From the NCBI GenBank assembly GCA_009777955.1, contig WRKW01000003.1, positions 62,001 through 126,000 of the forward strand: a stretch of 64,000 nt of DNA, in the 5' to 3' direction. The notes under the pieces were generated by a model, which saw only the letters and a program-made list of their open reading frames with translations, was not told the origin of the DNA and made no database searches. The DNA comes from Alphaproteobacteria bacterium (GTDB taxonomy: Bacteria; Pseudomonadota; Alphaproteobacteria; Rs-D84). The translations under genes and the position numbers were made by a program. How positions within the stretch are numbered: the stretch's first letter is position 1; every line of letters starts with the position of its first letter. Of this stretch, positions 42,602 through 53,232 are shown one piece after another.

Positions 42602-44155
42602 ATGTTGAAAAAATTCGTAATTATTTTTGTCGCCCTGTTTGGCAGCCTGTTGGCTGTGCCGACAATATTTCCCGATATGGCGCGGGATTTTCCGGGATGG
42701 ATTCAGCCTATATCTCTTGGTCTGGACTTAAAGGGTGGGGCACAGCTTCTTTTGGAAGTCGATACGAATGTGATGTTCAAGGAAAAAACCGCTCAACTTT
42801 ATGATGTTACGCGCGCATCGCTTTTAAGCCGTGACAAGGGCATCATACGCTTTTCTGATTTACGTAATACCGGTGACAGCATATCGGTGGTTATACGCGA
42901 TTCAGCGGACGTATCCAAGGCGCGCGGTCGCCTGCGCGCCGAATTCGGCGACAGTGCGGATATAGATACCAGGGGTAACGCTATAACAATTTCTTATTCC
43001 GACAAGCAAAAGGCAAAGATGATAGAGGATGCGCTGGGTCGTTCTATCGAAATTGTGCGTAAACGCATCGACGCGCTTGGCACAAAAGAGCCATCAATTC
43101 AAACCCAGGGTGGCAAATATATAATGGTGCAGTTGCCCGGTGTCGATAATCCGGAACGAATAAAAGATCTTATCGGCCAAACCGCCAAAATGACTTTTCA
43201 TCTGGTAAACGAAGGCATCTCGCGCGAGCAGATGGCAATGGGTCGCCCGCCCACAGGTACGGAATTTATGCCCCTTATAGACGACCCGACACAGTTGGTT
43301 CCGGTTTATACGCGTGTAGATGTTTCCGGCGAAAGTCTGGTAGATTCCCAGGCCTCGTTTGACGAGAACAATATGCCGGTTGTGACAATGGTTTTTGATT
43401 CTGCTGGCGGTCGACGGTTTGCAAGGCTTACAGCCGAGCACGTGAATGAAAGATTTGCAATCGTCTTGGACGGAAAAGTCCTGTCCGCGCCGGTAATACG
43501 CGGACCTATTCCGGGTGGGCGGGGTCAGATTTCCGGAAACTTTACAGTGCAATCGGCCAAAGATCTTGCTGTACTTTTGCGTTCGGGTGCTTTGCCCGCC
43601 CCTTTGACTGTAATTGAAGAACGTACAGTTGGCGCAGGTCTTGGTGCAGATACTATCGCTGCTGGACGCTTGGGCTCTATTATTGGCGTGTTGTTGGTTG
43701 TGATTTCAATGCTGATTATTTATCGCGGGTTCGGAATAATCGCGAATGTTTCGCTTATGATAAATCTTATGATGATTATTGGTATTTCGGCTCTGTTGGG
43801 CGCAACACTGACGTTGCCTGGTATTGCGGGTATCGCCCTTACGCTTGGTATGGCGGTTGATGCGAACGTGTTGCAGTTCGAACGGCTGCGGGATGAACTT
43901 CGGGGCGGCTCGTCACCTCTTCGCGCTGTGGATGCCGGTTTTGCCCGTGCATTCAAGACCGTGCTTGATGCCAACCTTACTACGCTTATCTGTGCCCTGG
44001 TATTATTCCAATTCGGTGCGGGGCCGATACGCGGATTTGCCGTGACATTGTCCATTGGGATAATTACCACCCTGTTTACCTGTGTCGCCTTGTCGCGCGT
44101 TATGGTTGATGTTTATATGGGTGGAAAGAATAGGAAAATCGGATTTGTGAAATAG
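42602..44155 (+). CDS. secD: SecD, Sec translocon motor subunit
   Basis: With SecF uses the proton gradient to pull proteins through SecYEG. The 517 residues have an N-terminal helix, the D1 motif LGLDLKGGAQLLLEVD near 40, the periplasmic P1 domain (IVRKRIDALGTKEPSIQTQG, IMVQLPGVDNPERI), and five C-terminal helices with TLPGIAGIALTLGMAVDANV. Order and length are standard for the short alphaproteobacterial-type SecD. It lies 81 bases after yajC and 28 before secF. Confidence 0.95.
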   Translation: MLKKFVIIFVALFGSLLAVPTIFPDMARDFPGWIQPISLGLDLKGGAQLLLEVDTNVMFKEKTAQLYDVTRASLLSRDKGIIRFSDLRNTGDSISVVIRDSADVSKARGRLRAEFGDSADIDTRGNAITISYSDKQKAKMIEDALGRSIEIVRKRIDALGTKEPSIQTQGGKYIMVQLPGVDNPERIKDLIGQTAKMTFHLVNEGISREQMAMGRPPTGTEFMPLIDDPTQLVPVYTRVDVSGESLVDSQASFDENNMPVVTMVFDSAGGRRFARLTAEHVNERFAIVLDGKVLSAPVIRGPIPGGRGQISGNFTVQSAKDLAVLLRSGALPAPLTVIEERTVGAGLGADTIAAGRLGSIIGVLLVVISMLIIYRGFGIIANVSLMINLMMIIGISALLGATLTLPGIAGIALTLGMAVDANVLQFERLRDELRGGSSPLRAVDAGFARAFKTVLDANLTTLICALVLFQFGAGPIRGFAVTLSIGIITTLFTCVALSRVMVDVYMGGKNRKIGFVK

Positions 44156-44183
44156 ATTTGATTTATAGATAAAGGTTTTTACC

Positions 44184-45047
44184 ATGCAATTAAAGTTTAT
44201 GAAATATCGGAAACTGGCATACGTAATATCAGCGGCGATGATTGTGGTTTCTGTGCTGTCATTAAGTATAAAGGGTCTTAACTATGGTATCGATTTTGCC
44301 GGTGGAATATCGATAGAAATTGTGCCGGAATCGGCGGATTATACCATAGACAAGATGCGACATGACTTGGCGGTCTTTTCACCGGAATTGCAAGAATTTT
44401 CCGAAAGCAAGACAGTCCTTGTCCGTGTTGGTCTGAAAAAAGATTCCACCGAGGAACAACAAAATCAAGTTGTCCGTGAAATCAAAGAAATCCTGGATGA
44501 CAAAGTTGAATACCGCCAGGTGCAGATAGTTGGGCCAAAAATAGGGGGAGAGCTTATCCGGGGCGGAATAATGGCTGTAATATTCTCGTTTACACTTATG
44601 TCCATATACATATGGATACGGTACAGGGGTGGATATGCCGTCGGCTCCTTTGTTTCTCTGGTGTTGGACTTCATATTGATGTTCGGATTCTTTTCCATCA
44701 TAGGGTTGGAATTCAACCAGACCGCAATTGCAGTAATACTTATGGGACTTGGCTATTCTACTAATGACAAGGTTGTGAATTATGACCGTATAGACGAAAA
44801 TGCGAAAAAATATCACAAAATGCCCCAAGAAGAACTTATAGACTTGTCTGTAAACGAAATGATGCGCCGGACTATTATAACTAATATTACAACTATGTTG
44901 TGCATGGCCGGGTTGTATTTCTTTGCCGGATCGGTTCTGCGCGAATTTTCATTGGCGATGATGTTCGCGGTGGTTTTGGGCACGCTGACATCTATCTATA
45001 TTTCCAATGTTATTTTGTATCACTTTAACCTTAGAGGCGATAAATAG
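44184..45047 (+). CDS. secF: SecF, Sec translocon motor subunit
   Basis: Partner of SecD. The 287-residue protein contains the SecF signature GLNYGIDFAGGISIEI near residue 31, a small periplasmic domain with VQIVGPKIGGELI, and helices with the conserved LGYSTNDKVVNYDRIDENAK segment; ending in YISNVILYHFNL. Start has GGTTTT-type weak ribosome site. It completes the yajC-secD-secF operon. Confidence 0.95.
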   Translation: MQLKFMKYRKLAYVISAAMIVVSVLSLSIKGLNYGIDFAGGISIEIVPESADYTIDKMRHDLAVFSPELQEFSESKTVLVRVGLKKDSTEEQQNQVVREIKEILDDKVEYRQVQIVGPKIGGELIRGGIMAVIFSFTLMSIYIWIRYRGGYAVGSFVSLVLDFILMFGFFSIIGLEFNQTAIAVILMGLGYSTNDKVVNYDRIDENAKKYHKMPQEELIDLSVNEMMRRTIITNITTMLCMAGLYFFAGSVLREFSLAMMFAVVLGTLTSIYISNVILYHFNLRGDK

Positions 45048-45080
45048 GGTGTGATCCAAGATGGGCAGAGGAGGGACTGT

Positions 45081-46616
45081 ATGAGCAAATTATTTAAATC
45101 GCTTTATAAAGTTATAGTCTTAACTGTCGTGCCATGTGTTTTGTCAGCCACTTCGCTTTTTGATGTTAAAGAACCATTTCAAGATGGGCTGAATGTTGTA
45201 GAAGTATCAAATACTTTTACGGATATATTCGAGCAATTGGATAGTGTCAAATGGGGCGGGAAAGACATAAGAATTGCATTAGAGGCACTTGAAAAAATCG
45301 ATGCCAACGCAAGTATAGCATTGACCGATAACCGTGCTTTTCTTGTTTGGAAAGGTGATATAGTTGGGAATTGGCCAAGACCGGCCGACCGTGATTGGAA
45401 AGCTTATGGCGAGATTGCCACGGCAATGATATTAAGGCTGCGGGAAAAAATTCCGTCTTTGAGAGATCTTTCAGAAAATAGACTTTACGAAACCGTGGTC
45501 GGTGCGCTGATGAAAGGTGTGGATGAAGATGGCAGATACATATATTCCAAAAGAGCCGAAATTATGGAAGATGGTCGCTTGCTGACATCTGTCGGAATAG
45601 ACGGGCTTCGCGACGAACGCGGAAACTTCCGCGTAACCGGGGTGTTCATGGGCGGATTGGCCGATGTTGCCGGAATTCGCGCGGGCGATCTGATTATGGA
45701 AATCAACGGAGTGCCGATGATGGCAATGCAGCCGGGAGAGATCACCGCCGCATTTTCCGGTTTTAATTCCGGAACCGTAAAAATCCTGGTCGCGAACGAA
45801 TCGGGTACTCGTCCGGTTGTCTTGCGACGCACGACAGTTCTTATGACCGATGCGGATATTATATGGAAAGAACAACTTTCTACAAGCAAGGATCAGGAAC
45901 AGGAAGCCGGAATACTGGAAATAATAGTTCACAGGGTTTCGGATGGGGCGGTTGCTATAATAAACGAAGCACTTGGGAAATATCCGGCGACGGGAATTGT
46001 TCTTGATTTGCGTGCAAGCGGTGGCGATGATGAAAGGGCAGCGGCAAAGATCACAGGCTTGTTCATGGGGGCTGTTCCAGTATTGCGTAGTACTTTGACC
46101 GCACAGGAAGAAATCGAAGTCACGCCTGGCGGCGATGCCGTAATAAGTGAAGATATCCCAATTGTGGTTGTGGTGTCCGGTGCGACCCAGGGTACTGCGG
46201 AAGCTATAGCATCCGCGATGTATGAAAACAAGCGCGGGGTGCTTATCGGTACGCCGACGGCGGGCAGGGCGCGCCTTGCCACACGGCTTGGTCTTAAAAA
46301 TGGCGGAGAGCTGGAAGTCATGAATCGTGTCATAAAGACCGGTGCGGGTCGAATTATAGACGGTCGCGGGGTTTTTCCAATAGTGTGTCTTTCAAATATA
46401 CGCAGCAACAGCCAGCGCGAAGCGTTCTTTTTGAATGTTACCAATGGTAATTTTGGCGGTCGCGACTTTAACAGGGAAGAAAACATAGATCCCGATGCAA
46501 TCCGCAAAGGCTGTCCGGCAATAAGATCGGGTGCCGATGAAGACGCGGCAGCCGCTGCCGTCGCGGCAAAGATATTGACTGACAGTAAAATATATGATGA
46601 ACTGATAACGAAGTAA
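45081..46616 (+). CDS. S41 (CtpA-like) protein with degenerate catalytic site
   Basis: A 511-residue protein with the layout of C-terminal processing proteases: signal-like N-terminus (LYKVIVLTVVPCVLSATS), helical region, a PDZ domain near 180-250 (FMGGLADVAGIRAGDLIMEI), and an S41 catalytic fold (GIVLDLRASGGDDERAAAKI, IPIVVVVSGATQGTAEAIAS). In active CtpA the motif is GSASASE and the base is Lys in GKG; here the aligned residues read ATQGTAE and GRA, so the Ser appears to be Thr and the Lys Arg. It may be a pseudo-protease. The start was set by GGAGG before 45081. It lies 33 bases after secF. Confidence 0.75.
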   Translation: MSKLFKSLYKVIVLTVVPCVLSATSLFDVKEPFQDGLNVVEVSNTFTDIFEQLDSVKWGGKDIRIALEALEKIDANASIALTDNRAFLVWKGDIVGNWPRPADRDWKAYGEIATAMILRLREKIPSLRDLSENRLYETVVGALMKGVDEDGRYIYSKRAEIMEDGRLLTSVGIDGLRDERGNFRVTGVFMGGLADVAGIRAGDLIMEINGVPMMAMQPGEITAAFSGFNSGTVKILVANESGTRPVVLRRTTVLMTDADIIWKEQLSTSKDQEQEAGILEIIVHRVSDGAVAIINEALGKYPATGIVLDLRASGGDDERAAAKITGLFMGAVPVLRSTLTAQEEIEVTPGGDAVISEDIPIVVVVSGATQGTAEAIASAMYENKRGVLIGTPTAGRARLATRLGLKNGGELEVMNRVIKTGAGRIIDGRGVFPIVCLSNIRSNSQREAFFLNVTNGNFGGRDFNREENIDPDAIRKGCPAIRSGADEDAAAAAVAAKILTDSKIYDELITK

Positions 46617-46622
46617 TAATTC

Positions 46623-47801
46623 ATGTCCGATAAATATTTATCCATGCGCGAAAAGATAAATGGGTTCTCATTTGCAAACCTTGGTATTTTTTCAGGCTTT
46701 GCAAGCAGTATTATCAGCGCGGTGTATTCCTTGATTTTGTTGGATATATTTCATAATTCTGCGACTGTTGGTATATATGTATCTATATATTACGCATTTG
46801 CCTTGATAATCGGATTATCTTCGGCAGAGATATTCAAACGAATTACAAAGGCAAAGCTTTTTTACGCCTGTCTGCTGGCGGCGGGAATATTGTATTTCAT
46901 GATGGCTTTTCAGATAAAGCCCGCGACATTCATATCGCTTGATTTCATAAGTCTGATCCCCCAAATTCTGATAGGTCTTTTGATACCGTTATTCATGGCC
47001 GATTTTTCGAAAGATGTTGGTATGGAAAAATTGAATGGACGATACTGGCTTTGGGTGAACATAGGTGCTTTGCTTGCACCGATGTTGGCCATGACTATCG
47101 CTGATAGTTTCGGTATACGCACCCCGTTCTTTGCAGTGTCGTTTATGTATATAGCTGGCTTGTTCTATTTCAATCGTATGAAAATAATCCAACAGGAAAA
47201 AAAGATAAAAACCATCGATCCAAATCGGACGTTGCGGGCTGTCTGGCGTAATACCAGATTATTTTTCCGCCGCAAGGCATTCGTCCGTGCATACCTGGTG
47301 TTGTTCGGCAGTTATGCCTTGGTGGCAATGCGTGTAATATATGTTCCTATTATAGTGGTAGAACAAGGCTTTTCAAAAGACATACTTGGTCTGATTCTGA
47401 CACTTGGAATAATTCCGTATGTGATACTGTCGGAACCGCTTGGAAGATTTGCCAAAAAGTATGGCAAAAAAGGCTTTTTGCTTACCGGATTTTTGTCTTT
47501 CGCCGTACTTTCATTCTGTGCAGTATTCGCGGAAGGCTGGTCATTGCTGGTTATATTTGTACTTTGGCAGATTTCGGGTGCCCTGATAGAGCCATTACGC
47601 GATCTGTTATTTTTTGACGCTGCAAAAAAAGAAGACAGGGCGCGATTCATGGGCACATTCAGAACGGCCACCAGCATACCGCGGTTTATTGCTCCGCTGG
47701 CCGGTGCGACTATGATATTTGTATTTGGTGCCACATCGGCTGTTTGGATAATTTCCGGATTGTTGGCTTTATTTACTGCTGTAATATTGTTAAAGAAGTA
47801 G
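46623..47801 (+). CDS. Major facilitator superfamily transporter
   Basis: A polytopic membrane protein of 392 residues with about 12 hydrophobic helices in two halves and a basic central loop (MKIIQQEKKIKTIDPNRTLR). Repeated Gly/Pro-rich helices and the LGRFAKKYGKKGF loop (a variant of the MFS A-motif between helices 8 and 9) support the call. Substrate unknown. The start codon lies 6 bases after the S41-like stop and lacks a clear ribosome site, so translation may be coupled; an ATG at 46644 is an alternative. Confidence 0.8.
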   Translation: MSDKYLSMREKINGFSFANLGIFSGFASSIISAVYSLILLDIFHNSATVGIYVSIYYAFALIIGLSSAEIFKRITKAKLFYACLLAAGILYFMMAFQIKPATFISLDFISLIPQILIGLLIPLFMADFSKDVGMEKLNGRYWLWVNIGALLAPMLAMTIADSFGIRTPFFAVSFMYIAGLFYFNRMKIIQQEKKIKTIDPNRTLRAVWRNTRLFFRRKAFVRAYLVLFGSYALVAMRVIYVPIIVVEQGFSKDILGLILTLGIIPYVILSEPLGRFAKKYGKKGFLLTGFLSFAVLSFCAVFAEGWSLLVIFVLWQISGALIEPLRDLLFFDAAKKEDRARFMGTFRTATSIPRFIAPLAGATMIFVFGATSAVWIISGLLALFTAVILLKK

Positions 47802-47831
47802 CGGTTGATTTTATTTCTATAAAAGTTGTAG

Positions 47832-47843
47832 AGTGCAAGCACT
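47832..47843. promoter_or_regulatory. 12-bp inverted repeat before recA
   Basis: AGTGCAAGCACT, identical to the copy between lptF and nusA. It lies 17 bases before the recA start, ahead of the ribosome site AAAGGAG. The usual alphaproteobacterial SOS box GTTC-N7-GTTC is not visible here. Confidence 0.35.
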
Positions 47844-47860
47844 AACAAAAGGAGCAAATT

Positions 47861-48940
47861 ATGGCAAAAAAGAACGAAGCGACCGTTGCTGTCGGCAGCA
47901 CAAAGAATGCGGCGTTGGAATCAGCATTGGCACAGATTAAAAAGGAATTCGGTAAAGACGCGATTATGACTATGGGTGATGGTGCTACCCAGAATATCCA
48001 ATCAATTTCGTCCGGTTCTTTGGGACTTGATATAGCACTTGGTATCGGGGGATATCCAAAGGGTCGCATAGTCGAGATATACGGCCCGGAATCTTCGGGA
48101 AAAACTACACTTGCGTTGCATGCTGTGGCCGAGGCCCAAAAGCTTGGCGGAACATGTGCGTATATAGATGCCGAAAATGCGCTGGATCCTTCGTATGCGA
48201 ACAAGCTTGGCGTGGATGTTAAAAACCTTATCATATCCCAGCCTGATTCCGGCGAACAGGCTCTTGAAATCGCAGACACTCTGATAAAATCCGGTGCTGT
48301 TGACGTTGTGGTTGTTGATTCTGTTGCCGCACTGGTACCTCGTGCCGAATTAGAAGGAAATATAGGCGATACATTCGTAGGAACAACAGCACGCCTTATG
48401 TCCCAATCTTTGAAAAAACTGGCGGGAAGTGTTTCGCGAAGCAATACTTTGTTGGTATTCATCAACCAGATACGCATGAAAATCGGCGTTATGTTCGGTA
48501 ATCCAGAAACAACAAGTGGTGGCAACGCGCTTAAATTTTACGCATCTGTCCGCCTTGATATACGCCGCACTGGGGCAATAAAGGACAAAGAATCTGTAAT
48601 AGGAAACGAGACACGTGTAAAGGTCGTAAAAAACAAGGTCGCGCCCCCGTTCCGTGTAGTTGACTTTAAAATCATGTATGGCGAAGGAATATCGCGCACA
48701 TCAGAAATATTGGATATGGGTGTAAAGTTTGGCTTTATTGAAAAGGCTGGAAGCTTTTATTCATATAATTCAGAACGTATAGGGCAGGGTGAAGCCAACG
48801 CACGCGAATGGTTAAAAAACAACGAAGTCGCACAACGCGAATTGCTTGATAAAATCATGTCGCGGTCTGCTGGAATTGCCGAAGAGATGACGACAGGCCC
48901 AGAAGGTTCCGAAGACGATGACAATGATGCAAATGAATAA
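47861..48940 (+). CDS. recA: RecA recombinase
   Basis: Forms the nucleoprotein filament for homologous recombination and SOS induction. The 359 residues show Walker [10 protein letters not shown] near 74, the [17 protein letters not shown] segment with Walker B, L2-type loop [20 protein letters not shown] and an acidic C-terminal tail ([12 protein letters not shown]). AAAGGAG precedes the ATG. A 62-base gap separates it from the glycosyltransferase. Confidence 0.97.
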   Translation: MAKKNEATVAVGSTKNAALESALAQIKKEFGKDAIMTMGDGATQNIQSISSGSLGLDIALGIGGYPKGRIVEIYGPESSGKTTLALHAVAEAQKLGGTCAYIDAENALDPSYANKLGVDVKNLIISQPDSGEQALEIADTLIKSGAVDVVVVDSVAALVPRAELEGNIGDTFVGTTARLMSQSLKKLAGSVSRSNTLLVFINQIRMKIGVMFGNPETTSGGNALKFYASVRLDIRRTGAIKDKESVIGNETRVKVVKNKVAPPFRVVDFKIMYGEGISRTSEILDMGVKFGFIEKAGSFYSYNSERIGQGEANAREWLKNNEVAQRELLDKIMSRSAGIAEEMTTGPEGSEDDDNDANE

Positions 48941-49002
48941 AGTGTGGGATAAGTAAAGTTTGCTGGATATAATCAAATACAATACCAAATGCGGGGGAGA
49001 TC

Positions 49003-49890
49003 ATGAAAAAAACAATAGATATTGCATATAATTTCGATGGGACTCGCTGGAAGACAGCAGCGGTTTCTATAATTTCTCTTTTAAAAAATCGCGGAAATAA
49101 TCATTATTTCGTACACTGTGTGGTAACAAAAGATATGTTTGAAAACCGTGATGCAAGAAAACAAATGGAAAACATAGTTGCTGGCATAGACAAAGATTCA
49201 AAGATAGAATTCATACAATTTGATCCGAAAAAAGCATCTATACCATATGATAACAATATGGCGTTCGGTGGTGGTATTTGTTATTGGAAACAGGATTTTT
49301 TTACGATTTTCCCAAAACTTGATCGTATTATATATCTGGATGATGACACAATTGTTCTGACCCCGCTTGATGAACTTGCAAATATAGGTCTGGGTAAAAA
49401 TTACTTGATGGCGTTCCGTCCGGGTCAGGCCTTTCGCGGAATAGGGGATTCAAAAAGATATGGCGAGATTCAGCAGTACAACGCCGGCGTTATAATAATG
49501 AATCTGAAAGCGATAAGAGAATCCAAGATATACAAAACATTTGCGGAACTTTTAAAAGATAAAAATCTTTCGTTCGAACAGGGATTGCTTGCCGTCGCGT
49601 TCAAAGGTCGGCTTGCCATGTATGACGGGCATACTCTTTATAATTATCGCACGCACGCCGATTATGCAACGAGAGGCAAAAAAATAGCTATAATCCATTA
49701 TACCGGAAAGAAACCTTGGTTCTTTGTAACCAGAAAGATGTCCGCATGGTGGAAATACGCAAAAATGTCGCCGTTCTATAAACAATTCAGATCGAATTGG
49801 ATATACAATTTCTTCCTGTATATTTCCATAATGTTGTTGCCCAGCAAAAAGATGCGGCACCGTTTACGGAATAAATACAGCAGACTTTGA
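49003..49890 (+). CDS. GT8-family glycosyltransferase
   Basis: A 295-residue enzyme that would transfer a sugar from a nucleotide donor, probably to lipopolysaccharide. The DxD metal site is in IIYLDDDTIVLTPLDEL (Asp near 113-115); NAGVIIMNLKAIRES and the C-terminal IIHYTGKKPW are typical of GT8 (GspA/RfaJ-like) proteins. The basic C-terminus suggests membrane association. GGGGGAG lies 6 bases before the ATG. It ends tail-to-tail with typA, 14 bases apart. Confidence 0.88.
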   Translation: MKKTIDIAYNFDGTRWKTAAVSIISLLKNRGNNHYFVHCVVTKDMFENRDARKQMENIVAGIDKDSKIEFIQFDPKKASIPYDNNMAFGGGICYWKQDFFTIFPKLDRIIYLDDDTIVLTPLDELANIGLGKNYLMAFRPGQAFRGIGDSKRYGEIQQYNAGVIIMNLKAIRESKIYKTFAELLKDKNLSFEQGLLAVAFKGRLAMYDGHTLYNYRTHADYATRGKKIAIIHYTGKKPWFFVTRKMSAWWKYAKMSPFYKQFRSNWIYNFFLYISIMLLPSKKMRHRLRNKYSRL

Positions 49891-49904
49891 ATGGTCACAA
49901 AATC

Positions 49905-51734
49905 TTAACTTCTTTTTGCTTTTTTGCGCATCGATGGGTCAAGCTCTTTTTTACGAAGGCGTATGGTCTGGGGGGTAACTTCCACAAGTTCGTCGTCTTG
50001 GATATAAGACAGTGCTTCTTCAAGACTGATGCGCCGCGGTGGCGACAGGAACAGTTTTTCATCCGAAGTGACACTGCGCACATTGGAAAGCTCTTTGCCT
50101 TTTATGGGATTGACTTCCAAATCATTTTCTTTTGAATGCTCGCCAATTATCATGCCGCTGTAAACCTGTGTTTGTGGTTCTATGAACAGGGTTCCGCGTG
50201 GTTGCAGATTGAACAGGGCGTATGTTGCCGCCGCGCCGTTTTCCATACTGATCAGAACCCCGGGGCGATGCTGTTCTATATCGCCGCGGTACGATCCGTA
50301 TTCCGAAAAAATGCGGTTCATGATTCCGGTGCCACGCGTATCTGTGCGGAATTCGGACAAATATCCTATAAGACCGCGCGATGGTGCGCTGAACATTATG
50401 CGGGATTTTCCGATGCCCGATGGCTTTATTTCCACCAGCAGAGCCCGCCGCTTTGTCATTTTTTCTATCACTGTGCCGGAAAATTCTTCGTCTACATCGA
50501 TGACTACATCTTCGATTGGTTCCAGGGTTTCCCCGTTCGAATCGGTGCGCATCACTACTCGCGGTCGCGAGACTGAAAGTTCAAATCCTTCACGGCGCAT
50601 GGTTTCTATAAGTATGCCAAGCTGAAGTTCTCCGCGGCCGCTGACTTCAAATGCATCATTGCTGGCACTTTTTGTTACGCGCAGTGCTATATTTGTTTCC
50701 GCTTCGCGGAACAAGCGTTCGCCGATCATTCGCGATGTCAATTTTTTTCCACCGCTGCGTCCGGCCATCGGGCTTGTATTAACAAAAAATGTCATGGTTA
50801 GCGTTGGCGGGTCTATGGGCAGGGCAGCAATGGGTTCTGTTACCGATGGGTCGCACAAAGTATCCGCTACGGTTGCTTTTGCAAAGCCGGCAACTACGAC
50901 TATATCGCCCGCGTTCGCCGATTCGAGCGATATTTTCTCTACACCGCGGTGTTCTATGATTTTTGTGATTCTGGTATTTTCTATGACTTCGCCCGACATG
51001 CCAATGGCTTTGACAGATTGTCCGATTCGCAGCGTACCCGATTCGATTTTTCCGGTAAGTATCCGGCCTACATAGGGGTCGGCTTCCAGCGTTGTAGCCA
51101 GCATTCGAAATGGTGCGTTAATATCGCAACGTCCAGATACGCCACAGTCCGGCGCGGGTACATGATCTATGATAAGCTGGAACAAAGGTTTCAAATTTAT
51201 ACGCTCATCATTCAAATCGCGTACAGCCCAGCCGCTGCGTCCCGTGGCATATAAGTATGGAAAGTCCAACTGCGAATCGGTCGCCCCCAGCTTGTCAAAC
51301 AGATCGAATGTTTCGGACAAGACTTCGTTCGCACGCTGATCCGCACGATCTATTTTATTTATGCAAACGATTGGCCGCAGACCAAGTTTAAGGGCTTTTG
51401 ACAGTACGAATTTGGTCTGGGGCATTGGACCTTCGGCCGAATCGACCAACAGCACAACACCGTCGACCATAGAAAGTATTCGTTCTACTTCTCCGCCGAA
51501 ATCTGCGTGGCCGGGGGTATCTACTATATTTATTTTATAGTCGTCCCATACAATACTTGTCGGTTTCGCGCTTATTGTTATTCCGCGTTCTTTTTCTATA
51601 TCTCCGCTGTCCATGACGCGCTCAGCTATCCGTTGATGCTCTGCGAATGTTCCGGCTTGTTTCAGCATATTGTCCACTAATGTGGTTTTTCCATGATCAA
51701 CATGGGCGATGATGGCGATATTACGGATTTTCAT
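49905..51734 (-). CDS. typA: TypA/BipA ribosome-associated GTPase
   Basis: A translational GTPase related to EF-G, involved in ribosome assembly and stress adaptation. The 609 residues from the ATG at 51734 (AAAGG upstream) start [21 protein letters not shown]2-G4 motifs [26 protein letters not shown] and [12 protein letters not shown] follow, then the BipA-specific C-terminal domain with [21 protein letters not shown] 16-residue extension is not supported. A TTGAAA-17-TATAAT promoter lies upstream. Confidence 0.95.
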   Translation of the reverse strand: MKIRNIAIIAHVDHGKTTLVDNMLKQAGTFAEHQRIAERVMDSGDIEKERGITISAKPTSIVWDDYKINIVDTPGHADFGGEVERILSMVDGVVLLVDSAEGPMPQTKFVLSKALKLGLRPIVCINKIDRADQRANEVLSETFDLFDKLGATDSQLDFPYLYATGRSGWAVRDLNDERINLKPLFQLIIDHVPAPDCGVSGRCDINAPFRMLATTLEADPYVGRILTGKIESGTLRIGQSVKAIGMSGEVIENTRITKIIEHRGVEKISLESANAGDIVVVAGFAKATVADTLCDPSVTEPIAALPIDPPTLTMTFFVNTSPMAGRSGGKKLTSRMIGERLFREAETNIALRVTKSASNDAFEVSGRGELQLGILIETMRREGFELSVSRPRVVMRTDSNGETLEPIEDVVIDVDEEFSGTVIEKMTKRRALLVEIKPSGIGKSRIMFSAPSRGLIGYLSEFRTDTRGTGIMNRIFSEYGSYRGDIEQHRPGVLISMENGAAATYALFNLQPRGTLFIEPQTQVYSGMIIGEHSKENDLEVNPIKGKELSNVRSVTSDEKLFLSPPRRISLEEALSYIQDDELVEVTPQTIRLRKKELDPSMRKKAKRS

Positions 51735-51761
51735 ATAGATACCTTTTTTGAAATGCCCGCA

Positions 51762-51790
51762 ATTATATAATAAAAATCCCACAATTTCAA
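51762..51790 (-). promoter_or_regulatory. Promoter of typA
   Basis: On the minus strand TTGAAA, 17 bases, TATAAT; the predicted start is about 21 bases before the ATG. Confidence 0.75.
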
Positions 51791-51830
51791 CCTGTTGTAT
51801 GGATTATATTTACAGCATAATGAAAGATAT

Positions 51831-51867
51831 ATGACAGCATAAGGCGAATGTCGCATTATGCTGTCAT
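51831..51867 (-). terminator. 37-bp palindrome after serS
   Basis: ATGACAGCATAA pairs with TTATGCTGTCAT, continued inward by GCGA/TCGC with one mismatch around ATG. It lies 22 bases past the serS stop and probably forms the end of that transcript; there is no immediate T run. Confidence 0.6.
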
Positions 51868-51888
51868 GTTAAAGAAAAATATATTTGA

Positions 51889-53175
51889 TTATTTCTTTCC
51901 GCCGATTCGTTTTCGGTCGCCCATTAATAGTTGCAATTTTTCCGGTACATTGACACTGCCGTCCGCATTCTGGTGATTTTCAATCACCGCAGCCAAAGAC
52001 CGGGGCAAAGCCATTGCCGTATTATTCAAAGTTGCTACGAATTTGACTTCATTTGTGCCATTTTCGCGATACCGGGTGTTGGTTCGCCGTGCCTGAAATT
52101 CGCCGATTGAAGAACAGCTGCCCAATTCGATATATCTATTTTCTGCCGGAAACCATGCTTCTATGTCGTCCATCTTGATTTTATTAAATCCCATGTCGCC
52201 GGTTGATGTGGCAAGGATATGATACGGCAACCCCAGGTCAATCATGATTTCTTCTAAAAATTCCAGCAACAATGCATGCATTTCCGGTGTTTGTTCGGGC
52301 TTGCAAAATATAAATTGTTCCACTTTGTGAAATTCATGAAAACGTATAAGTCCGCGGGTGTCGCGTCCGGCTGCACCGGCTTCTTTACGATAACAGGGGG
52401 AAAAGCCCGCATATTTGATAGGTAACTTGTCTTCTGGAATAATTTCGTTGCGGTGCAGAGAGTTTATCACAATTTCTCCCGTTCCCGACAGGCACTTGTC
52501 TGGCACATTAAGATAAAAGACATCATTGTCCATAACCGAAAGGTCGCTGCCTGGAAAGTGTCCGGCATCAAAAATCATCTGGGGTCTTACAATCGATGGC
52601 ACCTGGATAAAGGTAAATCCTTTCGCGATCATCTTTTGAATTACAAAAGTTTGTATTGCCAGATCCATTTCGGCTGCTTCGCCGATAAGACAGTATTCCC
52701 GCGTACCGCTTATTTCAGCAATTTTTTCCGGAAACCACCAACCGTTCATATCCAGTATTTCCCAATGTGGCCGCGGGGTAAAATCGTATTTTCGTTTTAC
52801 ACCGGCTTCTTTGGTTACGATATTGGCCGATGCATCCGCACCCACGGGCGAATCGGCATCTGGTATCTGTGGTACGCAGTGTAACAGATTGGAAAGTTCC
52901 ATCTCGGCAGTTTTCAGTGCGACTTCATCATTTGCGATGCTGTTACTGATCTTTTTTGATTCGGCGACCAATGGCGCACGACCACAAGTGTCAGTATTGG
53001 CTATCTGTGCGGTAATTTTATTCTTTTCCGCGGTTTTGGTTTGGGTACTGGTTTTAAGCTGGCGTACGCGCGTATCCAGTTCCAGTATGTCATCAGTATG
53101 ATCTGGAAAGCCTTTTTTTACACAGGCATCCTTTATAATTTTCGGGTTTTCCCGAATAAATTTTATATCGAGCAT
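51889..53175 (-). CDS. serS: Seryl-tRNA synthetase
   Basis: Charges tRNA-Ser. The 428-residue class II synthetase has the N-terminal helical arm (LDTRVRQLKTSTQTKTAEKN) as an antiparallel coiled coil, motif 2 in FRKEAGAAGRDTRGLIR-type segment ACYRKEAGAAGRDTRGLIRF, shown here as CYRKEAGAAGRDTRGLIRFH, and motif 3 ALPRSLAAVIENHQ near the C-terminus. A TGGAG site lies about 8 bases before the ATG. Its promoter is TTGCGA-16-TATAAT. Confidence 0.96.
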   Translation of the reverse strand: MLDIKFIRENPKIIKDACVKKGFPDHTDDILELDTRVRQLKTSTQTKTAEKNKITAQIANTDTCGRAPLVAESKKISNSIANDEVALKTAEMELSNLLHCVPQIPDADSPVGADASANIVTKEAGVKRKYDFTPRPHWEILDMNGWWFPEKIAEISGTREYCLIGEAAEMDLAIQTFVIQKMIAKGFTFIQVPSIVRPQMIFDAGHFPGSDLSVMDNDVFYLNVPDKCLSGTGEIVINSLHRNEIIPEDKLPIKYAGFSPCYRKEAGAAGRDTRGLIRFHEFHKVEQFIFCKPEQTPEMHALLLEFLEEIMIDLGLPYHILATSTGDMGFNKIKMDDIEAWFPAENRYIELGSCSSIGEFQARRTNTRYRENGTNEVKFVATLNNTAMALPRSLAAVIENHQNADGSVNVPEKLQLLMGDRKRIGGKK

Positions 53176-53204
53176 GATTTTACTCCATAAGAGTTTGTTG
53201 AATG

Positions 53205-53232
53205 ATTATAATGTGTGCGAAAAAATTCGCAA
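53205..53232 (-). promoter_or_regulatory. Promoter of serS
   Basis: On the minus strand TTGCGA (53227-53232), 16 bases, TATAAT (53205-53210). Confidence 0.7.
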
